From assembly GCA_016709145.1 (NCBI GenBank), contig JADJEK010000006.1, forward strand, positions 1 to 64,000: a DNA stretch of 64,000 nucleotides, in the 5' to 3' direction. The notes beneath the pieces are model-generated. The model worked only from the letters and a program-made list of their open reading frames with translations. It searched no databases and was not told the DNA's origin. The number at the start of each line of letters is the position of its first letter. Positions within the stretch are counted from its first letter, which is position 1. The translations under genes were made by a program, and so were the position numbers. This document shows positions 44,495 through 54,283 of the stretch, in pieces. Origin of the DNA: Planctomycetota bacterium. Lineage in GTDB: Bacteria > Planctomycetota > B15-G4 > JADJEK01.

Positions 44495-46731
44495 CGGGAC
44501 TCCATCCGACCCCACGCCGCGAGGTTCGCGAGCAGTCGCAGACTGCCTTCGTGGCCGTTCTTCCACTGACGGTACCAACCGAAACTCGTGTAGGCGAAGC
44601 GGCCCTTGCCGACCGACGCGACGAGCAATCCGCCATCGAGAGCCGGGTCGCCCGGATCCGCGCAGCGCAGCAGCGCTCGGTACTCGGGTGCGAACGGCGG
44701 CTTCGGGAAGTACAGGCCACGCTCGTGGACGAAGCCGTCGAAGTCGGCCGAGCCGATGCGGTTCGGCCACGACAGCACCGGATGGTCCGACTTCAACATC
44801 TCGACCGGTGCGTGCTCGTCGACGATGCGTGCGTTCGACAGCAGCAACGGATACGGAGCGAACGCGTGTCCGCCGTTCGTCGCCGGGTTCCACTCGAAGC
44901 TCTTCTGGTACTGGACGACGAGCGTGCCGCCGTCGCGCGCGTACGCGAGCAGACGATCGTTGAACGTCACCAGGTCTTCGCGGACGAAGTAGCCGCGGAT
45001 GTCGACGAAGATCGCGTCGAACCGCGACAGGTCGCGGAACGCGAGATCGTCGCTCTGCAGCCGCACGACCGCGACGCCGAGATCGGCCAGTGCGTTGACG
45101 AGCGTGTCGTCGTAGCTCTGGACCACACCGATCGTGAGGCCGGCGGGGCAGCGCACGGACACGCGGTGGACCTGGAGCTCCACGTGGGGCCATGGGGTCC
45201 GCGTCCTTGCGTCGCGCAAGACGAATCGGCCCGAGCGACTGTTCGCGTCGAAGTCGAACGCGATCGCGAGCAACTGGCGCGTCGCGCCGGGGTTCACGAC
45301 GCCGGACCAGACCACATGGCGCGCATGCGCACCGTCTTGGCCGACCAGTTCGACGGGCACGGTGTCCGCGAGCGGCGCGGCCAACGTGACGATCGCGACC
45401 GCCTCCACGCGCGTCTTGTTCGTGTCGGCGGTCTCGACGAGCAAGCGCTTGCGTGGCGCGAAATCGACGACGACCGGCTCGCACCGTGGAGCGCGCCGCA
45501 ACGGATCCAGCACGTCGTATGCGGGCGACGCGAACAGGAACGGGTCGGGCTCGGCCATGTCGCGCGGAACGTCCGTACCCGCCGCGATCGCGCGCGCATG
45601 CGCGAGCCGCGCGCGCGCTTCGGCGATGTCGGCGGCGAGATGGCGCAGTCGCCCATCGCGGTCCGCGTCGAGGATTGCCGCGAACGCGCGCTCCTGCGCG
45701 TCGATCGCAGCTTGGAGTTCTTCCGTCGACCGCGTCGATGGCCACTGCCGGCGCACCGCGCCGTACTCGAGCAGCCGCTGCGCCGGATGGTCCTTCGGCG
45801 GCGTGTCGCCTGCTTCGGCCAACGCGCGGAACACGCGCAGGCGCGTCAGCGCGACCGGATCGAACGGATCCTCGGCGGGGGGGAGCAGCGACTCGTGCTG
45901 GCGCGCCTTCACGCGGAAGGAGCGCTCGGCGCGATCGGGCTCGACCCATCGTCCTTGCGACGCGTGTTCCTTCAATGCCGCGTGTGCTTGCGCGCGGAAC
46001 GTCGTGCCGCGGATCGGGTCGCGTTCGTCGACGCGCACGTGGATCCAACTCGCGCGGTCGGCGGCCTGCTCCTCGCGTTGGCCCGGTCCGTTGGTGCGCT
46101 CCAGGAACAGCGTCGGCTGCCACGGCTCGACGCCATAGCGCTCGAACTGCTCCGGGAACGCGGTCGGGTCGGCCGCGAGGTGGAACGCCTCCAATCCGGC
46201 GATCGCGAGTGCGCGATGCTGGCCGTGGCCGGTCGTCGCGTCGTGGTTCGTGAACACGACGTCGGGCCGCACCAGCCGGTAGACGAGCACGACGCGCTCG
46301 ACCACGGCCTCCTGGCCACCCCAATGGGTGAACGACTCGTCCGCCGACTTCGAGAAGCCGAAGTCCTCGAGGCCGAGGAAGTACGCGTGCGCCCCGATGC
46401 GGCGATCGGCGCGTAGCGTCTCGACCTCGCGGATCGCGCCGAGTTCTCGGTACAGCTCGGAGCCGATCTCGTTCTGGCCGCCTTCGCCGCGGTTCGCGTA
46501 CACGGCGCTCGTGCGCAGGCCGAGTCCGTGACGGCACAGCGCGAGCATGCCGGAGTCCTCGTCGTCGGGATGCGCGGCGAGGTTCATCACGCGGCCGAGC
46601 GTGCCGGCGTCGAGCAGTGCCTGCTCGAGCGCGACGATGCCGCGTTCGTCGAGGTCGGCCGCCGGATCGCCGGCGCGAACCATGCTCGTCGCGAACATCA
46701 CGGCGAGGGCGACGACGGGCGCGAGACGCAT
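44491..46731 (-). CDS. Exported PIG-L family deacetylase, long form
   Basis: This 746-residue protein has a signal peptide (RLAPVVALAVMFATSMVRAG). The N-terminal PIG-L (LmbE) domain has the zinc site NLAAHPDDEDSG and the later histidine in TGHGQHRALAI. These enzymes remove acetyl groups from N-acetylglucosamine-type sugars. The C-terminal half contains a beta-sandwich and a region with GGTLVVQYQKSFEWNP...FAPYPL like a glutamine-amidotransferase-like fold. The ATG at 46731 overlaps the stop of the RND gene by one base (TGATG), and the stop overlaps the binding-protein gene. Such tight coupling implies a single transcript. Confidence 0.85.
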   Translation of the reverse strand: MRLAPVVALAVMFATSMVRAGDPAADLDERGIVALEQALLDAGTLGRVMNLAAHPDDEDSGMLALCRHGLGLRTSAVYANRGEGGQNEIGSELYRELGAIREVETLRADRRIGAHAYFLGLEDFGFSKSADESFTHWGGQEAVVERVVLVYRLVRPDVVFTNHDATTGHGQHRALAIAGLEAFHLAADPTAFPEQFERYGVEPWQPTLFLERTNGPGQREEQAADRASWIHVRVDERDPIRGTTFRAQAHAALKEHASQGRWVEPDRAERSFRVKARQHESLLPPAEDPFDPVALTRLRVFRALAEAGDTPPKDHPAQRLLEYGAVRRQWPSTRSTEELQAAIDAQERAFAAILDADRDGRLRHLAADIAEARARLAHARAIAAGTDVPRDMAEPDPFLFASPAYDVLDPLRRAPRCEPVVVDFAPRKRLLVETADTNKTRVEAVAIVTLAAPLADTVPVELVGQDGAHARHVVWSGVVNPGATRQLLAIAFDFDANSRSGRFVLRDARTRTPWPHVELQVHRVSVRCPAGLTIGVVQSYDDTLVNALADLGVAVVRLQSDDLAFRDLSRFDAIFVDIRGYFVREDLVTFNDRLLAYARDGGTLVVQYQKSFEWNPATNGGHAFAPYPLLLSNARIVDEHAPVEMLKSDHPVLSWPNRIGSADFDGFVHERGLYFPKPPFAPEYRALLRCADPGDPALDGGLLVASVGKGRFAYTSFGWYRQWKNGHEGSLRLLANLAAWGRMESR

Positions 46732-49700
46732 CACGGCGACGGCGCCACCGAGGGAGCATCGGCGCGCACCGCGTCGACGGGCGTGCCGTGGAACATGCGC
46801 GTGACCAGCGCGCCGGCGTCGTCGAGCAGCGTGTAGAACAGCGGCACGAGGAACAGCGTGAGCAGCGTCGAGAGCACCATGCCGCCGAGCGTCGCGACAG
46901 CCAGAGATTGGTAGTTCAGCGAACCCTGGCTCGCGCTGCCGAACAAGTCCGGGAACGCCATCGGGATCAAGCCGAACATCGTGGTCAGCGCCGTCATCAA
47001 GACCGGGCGTAGGCGTTCGGAGCAGCCGCGCAGGATGGCCGTGAGCCGGTCGATCCCGATCAGTTGCAGTTGCCGGATGCGGTCGACCAGCACGATGCCG
47101 TTGTTCACCACGACGCCGGCCAGCAGGATCAACGCCAGCATCGCGGTGTTGTCCATCGGGATGCCCCAGATCAACAGGCCGAGGAATGCGCCGTTGAACG
47201 CCGGTGGGATCGCGAGCAACACGGCGAGCGGCAGCATCCACGACTCGAACAGCATGCCCATCAGCAGGAACACGAACGCGATGCCGATGCCGAGCGCCAC
47301 GAGGACCTCGGATTCGTTGCGCTCGAAATCGCGCCGACGTCCCTGATCGCTCCACGAGTAGCCGAGCGGCATCGGGACGCGCTCCATCGCCTCGGCGACG
47401 ATGCGGTTGACGCGGTACGAGTTCTTGTCGAGCGACGAGGCTTGGACCGAGAAGCTGGTGACGCCGTTCTTGCGCCGGATCGAACCGAACGATGGCGAGA
47501 CCTTGAAGTTCGCGATCGAGTCGAGCGCGATCGTCGCGCCGCCGCCGATCGGGACTTGCAGCGAACGCAATTGCGCGAGCTCGTTGGCTTCGTCTTCCTC
47601 GAACTCGATCTGCATCGGGATCTCGCGCGTGCCGCCCGCGTACGCGCGCAGCGGTTGGCCGCCGACTCCCCAGGCGATCAACCCTTGCAGGCTCTCCTGC
47701 GTCACCGAGTAGCGCTGGATCTGATCGCGGTCGAGCACGACTTGGAGTTCGTCGAAACTCGTCTCGAGTTCGGTGTGGACGTCGGTGAGTTCGGGGATCT
47801 TCGCCAGTTCGTCGACGACTTCGTCACCGAGTTTCGCCAGCGTGACGCTGTCGGGGCCCGACAACATGACGTTGACCGCGGCACCGGTGTCGCCGGCGTC
47901 CCATCCGACCCGGTAGCGCACGCCGGGCAGCTTCGGCAGATCTTCGCGCAGGACGCGCGAGATCTCTCTGCGCTTCGTCTCGGGGGTTCCCTGTGGCAAC
48001 CAGACCGTGACGTCGCCCCCGGTGCGGCGGAAACCGACGCCGACGTCTTCGGCACCGAGGCTCGCGCGATTGGCGATCAGCCAGCGTTCGATCTCCGCGA
48101 ACGTGTCCGATGCTTCGCGCAGCGTGTAGCGGCGCGGCAGGTCGACCGTGACGCGCACGCGCGAACCGTCGTCGCCGCGTTCGAACGTCTTCTCGACCTT
48201 CTGTCCGGCCCACGACAACGCGCCGGTCAGCGCGATCGCGCTCATCGCGACGCCGAAGCGGTGCGCCAGGGTGAACGACAGCAGCGCACGGTACGCGCGC
48301 AGCATCGGGCGATTCTGTTCGACGTCGTCGTCCCTCGCGACACCGCCTTCGCCGCCCCTGCCCTTGCCGAACACGACGGTCGCGATCGGCAGGAACACGA
48401 GCGCCACGAACAACGACGCCAGCAGCGAGAACGTGATCGGCAGCGCGAGTTCGAGCAGGAACACGCGGCCTTCCTCGTTCGGCGTCATGAACACCATCGG
48501 CGCGAACACGATGACCGTGGTCAGCGTCGACAGCAGGATCGCGAGCCCGACCTGGCTCGCTCCGGTCTCGGCCGCGCGCTGCGGCGAGTCGCCGAGGCGA
48601 CGGCGGCGCTCGATGTTCTCGGCCACGACGATCGAGTTGTCGACGAGCATGCCGATCGCGAGCGTGAAACCGGCGAGCGAGATGATGTTGAACGTCTTGC
48701 CGCAGAAGTAGACGCAGACGACGGCGGCCATCAGCGAGACCGGGATCGCGAGCGCCACGAACGCCGTCGTGCTCACGCGGCGCACGAACAGGTAGAGGAT
48801 GGCGACGGCGAAGAACGCGCCGTACGCGGCCGACGACTTCAGGTTGTCGATCGCGCCGACGATCATGTCGGACTGGTCCCAGTAGACGCTGAAGGAGAAG
48901 CCGGCGAGGCGCGGGTCCTTCTTCATCTGCTCGAGCTGCGCGCCCAAGCGGCGACAGGTGTCGACGGTGTTGGCGTCGGACTCCTTGTTCACCGACGCGA
49001 ACAGCGAGGCCTTGCCGTTCACGCGGCTGACGTAGTCGCGGTAGGCGCGCGCGAGCGTGACGTCGGCGACGTCCTTCAAGCGCACGTTCTCGGCGATCGG
49101 GTAGTTCTCGATGTCCGCCGGCGTCTGGAACTGCGAGTCGATGCGCAGCAGGAACTCGCGACCACCGTCGTCGATGCGTCCGGCCGGCAGCGAGAAGTTG
49201 TCCCGACGCAGCTTCGCCACGACTTCGTAGAAGTCGAGGCCGTGCGCCTTCAGGCGTTCCGGCTGCACGAAGATGCGAACGGTGTCGCGGACCATGCCGC
49301 GGATCTGGAGTTGGGCGACACCGTCGACCGACTCGATGCGCTGCTGGATGATGTCCTCGACCTTGCCGAACGGGTCGTCGACGGTCTGGTCGTAGAGGAT
49401 GCCGAGGAAGTAGATCGGCATGATCGACGGGTTCCACCGTCGGATGCGGATCTGCGACACGCCGTCGGGCAACGAGGACCGCACGCGCTCGAGTCGGTCC
49501 TTCACGTCGGCGTACGCGGTGTCCATGTCGGTGTCGCCGTTGAAGCGCACCGAGATGTCCGCTTCGTCCGTGCTCGACGTGCTGCTGATCTCGCGCACGT
49601 TCGGCATCGTGCGCAGCTCGTCCTCGATCGGTCGCGTGACCTTGTCCACGGTCTCGAGCGGGCTGCCGTTCGCGACCGAGACGCTGACTTCGAGCGAGGC

Positions 49701-49856
49701 GTAGGTCACGCCGTCGGGCATCAGCATCAGCGGCATGCGCGAATAGGCGATCACGCCGAGCACGAAGATCGAGATCAGGATCATCAACGCCGTCACGGGC
49801 CGGCGGATCAAGCCGGTCAGCAGGCCTTTGCGTTCGATGTCGGCGATGGCGTTCAT
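46731..49856 (-). CDS. RND efflux transporter inner-membrane subunit (HAE1/AcrB-like)
   Basis: This 1,041-residue protein has the standard RND length and twelve expected membrane segments with two large periplasmic loops. Visible features are the N-terminal RPVTALMILISIFVLGVIAYSRMP, the TM4 motif GMLVDNSIVVAENIERR with the proton-relay Asp (a VDN form in place of VDD) and the TM10-11 region LILLAGVVVNNGIVLVDRIRQL. No membrane-fusion protein or outer-membrane factor gene adjoins it on either side, so partners are elsewhere or absent. The PIG-L gene overlaps its stop codon. Confidence 0.92.
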   Translation of the reverse strand: MNAIADIERKGLLTGLIRRPVTALMILISIFVLGVIAYSRMPLMLMPDGVTYASLEVSVSVANGSPLETVDKVTRPIEDELRTMPNVREISSTSSTDEADISVRFNGDTDMDTAYADVKDRLERVRSSLPDGVSQIRIRRWNPSIMPIYFLGILYDQTVDDPFGKVEDIIQQRIESVDGVAQLQIRGMVRDTVRIFVQPERLKAHGLDFYEVVAKLRRDNFSLPAGRIDDGGREFLLRIDSQFQTPADIENYPIAENVRLKDVADVTLARAYRDYVSRVNGKASLFASVNKESDANTVDTCRRLGAQLEQMKKDPRLAGFSFSVYWDQSDMIVGAIDNLKSSAAYGAFFAVAILYLFVRRVSTTAFVALAIPVSLMAAVVCVYFCGKTFNIISLAGFTLAIGMLVDNSIVVAENIERRRRLGDSPQRAAETGASQVGLAILLSTLTTVIVFAPMVFMTPNEEGRVFLLELALPITFSLLASLFVALVFLPIATVVFGKGRGGEGGVARDDDVEQNRPMLRAYRALLSFTLAHRFGVAMSAIALTGALSWAGQKVEKTFERGDDGSRVRVTVDLPRRYTLREASDTFAEIERWLIANRASLGAEDVGVGFRRTGGDVTVWLPQGTPETKRREISRVLREDLPKLPGVRYRVGWDAGDTGAAVNVMLSGPDSVTLAKLGDEVVDELAKIPELTDVHTELETSFDELQVVLDRDQIQRYSVTQESLQGLIAWGVGGQPLRAYAGGTREIPMQIEFEEDEANELAQLRSLQVPIGGGATIALDSIANFKVSPSFGSIRRKNGVTSFSVQASSLDKNSYRVNRIVAEAMERVPMPLGYSWSDQGRRRDFERNESEVLVALGIGIAFVFLLMGMLFESWMLPLAVLLAIPPAFNGAFLGLLIWGIPMDNTAMLALILLAGVVVNNGIVLVDRIRQLQLIGIDRLTAILRGCSERLRPVLMTALTTMFGLIPMAFPDLFGSASQGSLNYQSLAVATLGGMVLSTLLTLFLVPLFYTLLDDAGALVTRMFHGTPVDAVRADAPSVAPSP

Positions 49857-49914
49857 GAGTGGCCGAGAGGATAGCAGGCCGGCCGGAGCGCCGCTCGCGT
49901 GGCGATCGAGCGAA

Positions 49915-52028
49915 CTACCACCTGACCGGAATCAAATGGAACAACCGTAGTTCCCGGTCCTCGCCCGTGCGCGTGAACTTGTAGAGGAACGGCACCGACG
50001 CCGTCGTGCGGTCGGGCTCCGCGTGGGAGTGGTACAGGAAGCCGCCGAAGCGGAAGTCGGCCGAGATCAAGTTGCCCTTGTCGTCGTTCCAGGTCTCGCT
50101 GCGCAACAACCAGCCGAGGCTGTGCCAGAAGCTCGTGCCGTTGACTTCGGTCTCGGAGTGGAACAACGGCCACAGCACGTTGCGCTCGCGCGATCCGGTC
50201 GGTTCCTCCGTGTCGTGCCACAGCCACAGCAGCCAACTGCGCTTGTGGTCACCGACGCGCTTCGTTCCCGCGATGGGCCAAAGGAAGCCGCTCTCCGTGT
50301 GGGTGCCGTCGGCGTTCGCGCCGAGGCGGAAGAACGGGAACACCGTCGAGTGCTCGACGTAGTCGCCTTCGGTGCTGGTGCCGAACAGCGGCCAGACGTG
50401 CAGCCACGAGCGGTTCTTGCCGTTGTCGTAATGCCAATAGAACGGGAAGAACCACGTCTTCGTCGTGCCGTCCTTGGTCGACGTCGATGCGAGCGGCCAC
50501 AGGAACGCGGTCTCGTCGCTCTCGACCTTCGGCGCGAACACGTGCCGGAGATCGAGGATCGGCGCGATCGAGGTCCGCGAGCCCTCGCCGATCGCGCTGG
50601 CCCGATTCCACAACGGCCACAGCAGCCAATCGCTGGAGACTTCCGACGCGTTGCGGTCGAACAGCAGGCCGACGTTCAGGTGATCGCGCTTGTGCTCGCG
50701 ACTCGCGGAGAACAACGGGAAGACGCGGCGCGTCCAGCCTTCCGTGTGCGACTCGAACTTCGTCAACGGCCACAGCACTTCGGTGCGTTCGAGCGACCGC
50801 TCCGCCTCGCTGGTCTTCACGTACAGCGGCGGAACGACGAACGTGCGCGTCCTGCTGCCGTCCTTCTTCTCGTGGCGGCCGAAGAACGGGATGAAGAACT
50901 CCTGGTGTTCGATCGCGTCGTCGAAGCGGTACCAAAGCGGCAGCACCGAGAGTTTCGCGTCCGCACGCTGCGTGAACCACGCGAACGGCAGGAAGCGGAA
51001 GTGCCAGCCGGCGTCGTCGCCGCGCTCGCGCGTTTCCGACGCGATCAGCGGCCACAACACGTGCGTCGCGACCGCGCCGTCGGTGTCGTCGACCTCACGG
51101 CCGAACAGGAACGTGCCGAACCAGCTCGCGCGCGTGCCGTCGGCGCGCTGCGCGCTGCGCCAGAACGGGAAGAACTGGGTGGTGTGTTCGCCGGCGTCGG
51201 TGGCGCTGGGCTCGCGCCCGTAGCTCGTCGCCAACGCCAACCACGGAATGTCGCCGATGCCGAGCACGCGATTCCGGTAGGTGCCGTCCTGGCGCGTTTC
51301 GTCGTCGTAGCCGTGGACGATGCCGAGCAGCTTCAGGAATTGACGATCGCTCGAGCGCTTCACCTCGTCGCCGACCTCGGTCGTCGCCTCGCGGGCGTGC
51401 CACAGCGCGATCGAATCCTCGAGCGCCGTGACGATGCCGAGGTTCTCCGAACGCTGGGTTCGCGGCAGACCATTCGGTGACGCCGCTGCGTCGAACTCGT
51501 TCACGTTCGAATGACCGCGCGCCACGGCGAACAGTCCGTCGAGGCCGAGCAGCCACCAGCGCGAAGTGCCGTCGTCGCGGTCTCGACTTCGTTCAGCGGC
51601 CAAGCGACCGCATGCGTGGTGCGAGTGGGCTCGTCGGGTGTGCGGACCGTGCGTCGGCCGTAGAACGGCCAGACGTGCGCGTTGTCGACGCGATCACCCG
51701 ATTCGAAGTGGAGGAACGGGAACAGGTGCCACGCCGAGTGCTGCGGCGACTCGTTTCGCCAGAACAACACCAGCAGGTTCAAGAACGTCGAGCCGTCGGC
51801 CTCGTCTTCGGTCCAGTACAGCGGGACGAGGTGCGAGCGCGTGGCCGCGTCGTCCCGCTCGTGCTGATAGATCGGCCACAACACGTCGAGCGTGTGTCCG
51901 GCCGGCGATTCGCGGGTCTCGTACCGCATCAGAGGGAACAGGTTGACCTTCTCGTCGACTCCGGTCTCCGGTCCGCTCGCGCACCGGGTCAGGGCCAGCG
52001 CGAACACGATCGCGAATCGACGCATCAT
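49915..52028 (-). pseudogene. Frameshifted lipoprotein with repeated W/F-P motifs
   Basis: Two reading frames together make one protein of about 700 residues. The first starts at 52028 (GGAGGAGG upstream; lipobox MRRFAIVFALALTRC) and holds repeats such as VNLFPLMRYETRES and HLFPFLHFE; it loses its character after AWPLNEVET. The second frame takes up the same pattern at RDDGTSRWWLLGLDGLFAVARG and ends at 49915. The break lies near 51,575-51,590 and fits a one-base change in a GACCGCGACGACGG segment. It could be a real mutation, a programmed shift or a sequencing error. The repeats are aromatic-rich beta strands, likely an outer-membrane or surface protein of no known family. Confidence 0.75.
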
Positions 52029-52070
52029 GGGCCTCCTCCGGTTCACCGCGCGTCGCGCGGGCCGCCTCGA

Positions 52071-53165
52071 TCATTCCGTCGCGACCGCACGATAGACCTC
52101 GAGGGTCTTGCGAGCAGCCGCCTCCCACGTGAACAGTGCCGCGCGTGCGCGACCGAGCGCGACGAAGCGGGCGTGCCAGGCGTCGTCGTGGATCGCCGTC
52201 CGCAATGCGGTCGCGATCGCGGGGACCTCGCGCGCATCGAGCGTCGTCGCCGCGTCCGCCGCGACCTCGGTCGTCACCGGCGCCGCGTGGGCGATCACTG
52301 GCGTGCCGCACGCCATCGCTTCGAGCATCGGCATGCCGAAGCCTTCGGTGAGGCCCGGGAACACGAATGCGCGCGCACCGGCGTAGAGCGCCGGCAAGTC
52401 GGCGTCGGCGATGAAGCCGGGACGCACGATGCGATCACGGACCGCCGAGCGTGCGATCGCGTCGTCGAGGTCGACGTGTCCGTGTCCGTGACCACCGGCG
52501 AGCACCAACGCGACGTCGTCGCGTTCGCCGGTGAGGCTCTCGAACGCCCGCACGAGCGGGACCAAGTTCTTGCGCGTCGACAGCAGACCGACGAACAGCA
52601 CGTAGCGCCGCGGCAGCGCGAGACGAGCCCGCAACGCGTCGATCGTCGCGGCATCGACCGGCCGGAAGCGACCGTCGACGCCGTGGTGGACCACCGCGAA
52701 ACGGTCGAGCGGAACGGAGTAACGCTGGCGGAACGCGTCGCGCGTCGCCGCCGACACACAGACGATGCGGCGAGCCTCGCGCGCGAGCGTCGCGAACGCG
52801 TCGTGCTTCTTCGCGCGGAAGCCCGAGTTCGCGATCGCGTCGAGTTCGACCGCGCCGACGTCATGCAACGTCGCGACGCATGGGAACGGTGCGCGCGGCG
52901 GAATCCGCGCGTCGAGGCCGTGGAACACGTCGAGTTCACCGAGCGCGAGTCGCGGCGCCACGTCGACGAACCAGCGCATCGTCGCGTTGGCGCGCCGCGG
53001 CGCGTAGCGGAAGCGCGCGCGTCGCAGTCGCGAGAGTCGACAACCGAGCACGAACGTCTCGCGTTCCGCGAGCGGCAACAGCGCGTCGAGCAGCGCCACG
53101 CCGTAGCGCGCGACGCCGGTGCGTTCACGCTTCGCCAATGCCGACACGTCGATGCCGATGCGCAT
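52071..53165 (-). CDS. Glycosyltransferase family 4-type
   Basis: This 364-residue GT-B enzyme begins MRIGIDVSAL. It has the second-domain donor-binding sequence RYVLFVGLLSTRKNLVPLVRAF and the E-x7-E type signature PGLTEGFGMPMLEAMACGTPVIA. It transfers a sugar from a nucleotide donor, probably to surface glycan. The ATG at 53165 is chosen; upstream codons run into the aldolase spacer. It follows the aldolase and microcompartment genes by about 30 bases and may be in the same transcript. Confidence 0.9.
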   Translation of the reverse strand: MRIGIDVSALAKRERTGVARYGVALLDALLPLAERETFVLGCRLSRLRRARFRYAPRRANATMRWFVDVAPRLALGELDVFHGLDARIPPRAPFPCVATLHDVGAVELDAIANSGFRAKKHDAFATLAREARRIVCVSAATRDAFRQRYSVPLDRFAVVHHGVDGRFRPVDAATIDALRARLALPRRYVLFVGLLSTRKNLVPLVRAFESLTGERDDVALVLAGGHGHGHVDLDDAIARSAVRDRIVRPGFIADADLPALYAGARAFVFPGLTEGFGMPMLEAMACGTPVIAHAAPVTTEVAADAATTLDAREVPAIATALRTAIHDDAWHARFVALGRARAALFTWEAAARKTLEVYRAVATE

Positions 53166-53197
53166 GGGCGCGGCCCCCGGATCCACGAGGTGGCCCG

Positions 53198-53899
53198 TCA
53201 ACCACCCTTCGCCATCGGATTGCCGCAGTGGTTGCACAGCACGTTCGTGGTCTTGATGCCGAGCGGCTCGCGCGTGGCCAACAACCGTCGAACCTCCTCG
53301 GGCGCGAGTTCCTTCACCTGCCCGAGTTGGCGGGCCATGAACGTGATCTTCGCGTTGTGTTCGATCTGCTCCATCTTCTTGTAGGCATCGAGCAGATCGG
53401 CGCCGAGCGTGATCGCGCCGTGGCGCTCCATGAGCACCGCATCGGAGCAGCGGATCAAGTCACGCAGCGAGTTCGGCAACTCCTCGGTCCCGGGCGTGCC
53501 GTACGGCGCCGTCGGGATCGCGCCGAGCGTCACCACGAGCTCGGGGATCACCGCGGTCATCAGCGAGATGCCGGCGAGCGAGAACGCGACCGCGGTCGGC
53601 GGGTGCGCGTGGACGACGGCGCGCACGTCCTTGCGCTCGTGGTAGCAAGCGACGTGCATCGCGGTCTCGCTCGACGCGCGGCCGCCGTCCATGGGCCGAC
53701 CGTTCGCATCGCAATGGACCACGCTCTCGGGCTGGATCAGGAACTTGATCGTGCCGGCCGGCGTGATCAGGAACGAGCCGTCGTCGAGGCGCGCGGAGAT
53801 GTTGCCGTCGATCGCGCCGATGTAGCCGCGCTCCCAGCACAAGCGCGCGATCTCCGCGATCTGTTTCTTCAGCAGCGGGATGTCTTGAACTCGCGTCAC
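53198..53899 (-). CDS. Class II aldolase (fuculose-phosphate aldolase-like)
   Basis: This 233-residue enzyme belongs to the class II aldolase/adducin fold: GNISARLDDGSFLITPAG, then the metal ligands in VVHAHPPTAVAFSLAG and a later MERHGAITLG. Family members cleave L-fuculose- or rhamnulose-1-phosphate to DHAP and lactaldehyde. The C-terminus has an extra NVLCNHCGNPMAKGG tail with two cysteines, which could be a zinc clip or a targeting tail. The GTG start at 53899 has GGAGGGAACGC before it and overlaps the stop of the EutN-like gene (GTGA). In other PVC bacteria such aldolases work in a fucose/rhamnose microcompartment. Confidence 0.9.
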   Translation of the reverse strand: MTRVQDIPLLKKQIAEIARLCWERGYIGAIDGNISARLDDGSFLITPAGTIKFLIQPESVVHCDANGRPMDGGRASSETAMHVACYHERKDVRAVVHAHPPTAVAFSLAGISLMTAVIPELVVTLGAIPTAPYGTPGTEELPNSLRDLIRCSDAVLMERHGAITLGADLLDAYKKMEQIEHNAKITFMARQLGQVKELAPEEVRRLLATREPLGIKTTNVLCNHCGNPMAKGG

Positions 53900-54213
53900 G
53901 CGTTCCCTCCGTCCATGCCATGTTCGTACGTCGCGCGGCCGTCGATCTCGATCGCGTCGATGACGCCGACGACGACGGTGCGGACCGGCGCACGCGCGTC
54001 GCCGACGATCGCGCGTGCGCTGGAACCTTCTTTCAAGACGAGCACTTTGTCGCCGACGCCCGCGTGCGCGCGATCGATCGCGAGCAACACGCCTTCGGGC
54101 GCGGCCGTCCCGTCGAGGGGACTTTCCGTGCGCACGAGCAGGAGTTTCTGACCGTCGTAGAACGAGTGCTGGACTGGCGCGACGACCGTTCCGATGACCG
54201 TACCGACGAGCAT
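53896..54213 (-). CDS. EutN/CcmL-family microcompartment pentamer protein
   Basis: This 105-residue protein is a bacterial microcompartment vertex protein. It opens MLVGTVIGTVVAPVQHSFYDGQKLLLV, followed by LLAIDRAHAGVGDKVLVLKEGSSAR, which contains the family's conserved AxVGDxVLxxxGSxAR pattern. It starts at the ATG at 54213, with GGAGG upstream; a GTG at 54237 is an alternative. It overlaps the aldolase gene. No hexamer shell protein (BMC-H), aldehyde dehydrogenase or PduL-like gene lies within the window, so it is an orphan shell component here. Confidence 0.92.
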   Translation of the reverse strand: MLVGTVIGTVVAPVQHSFYDGQKLLLVRTESPLDGTAAPEGVLLAIDRAHAGVGDKVLVLKEGSSARAIVGDARAPVRTVVVGVIDAIEIDGRATYEHGMDGGNA

Positions 54214-54283
54214 CGCGCCTCCGCCCACCGCGAACACGAGTCACGCGCTCGCGCGCGTCGCACTCATGTCCTCGAACGTTCGA

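Noticed and set aside
41735..44569. Plus-strand open frame of about 940 codons
   Set aside because: It covers the permease and binding-protein genes in antisense and is rich in Arg/Gln only.
47064..49874. Plus-strand open frame of about 930 codons
   Set aside because: It is antisense to the RND transporter, which shows clear family motifs.
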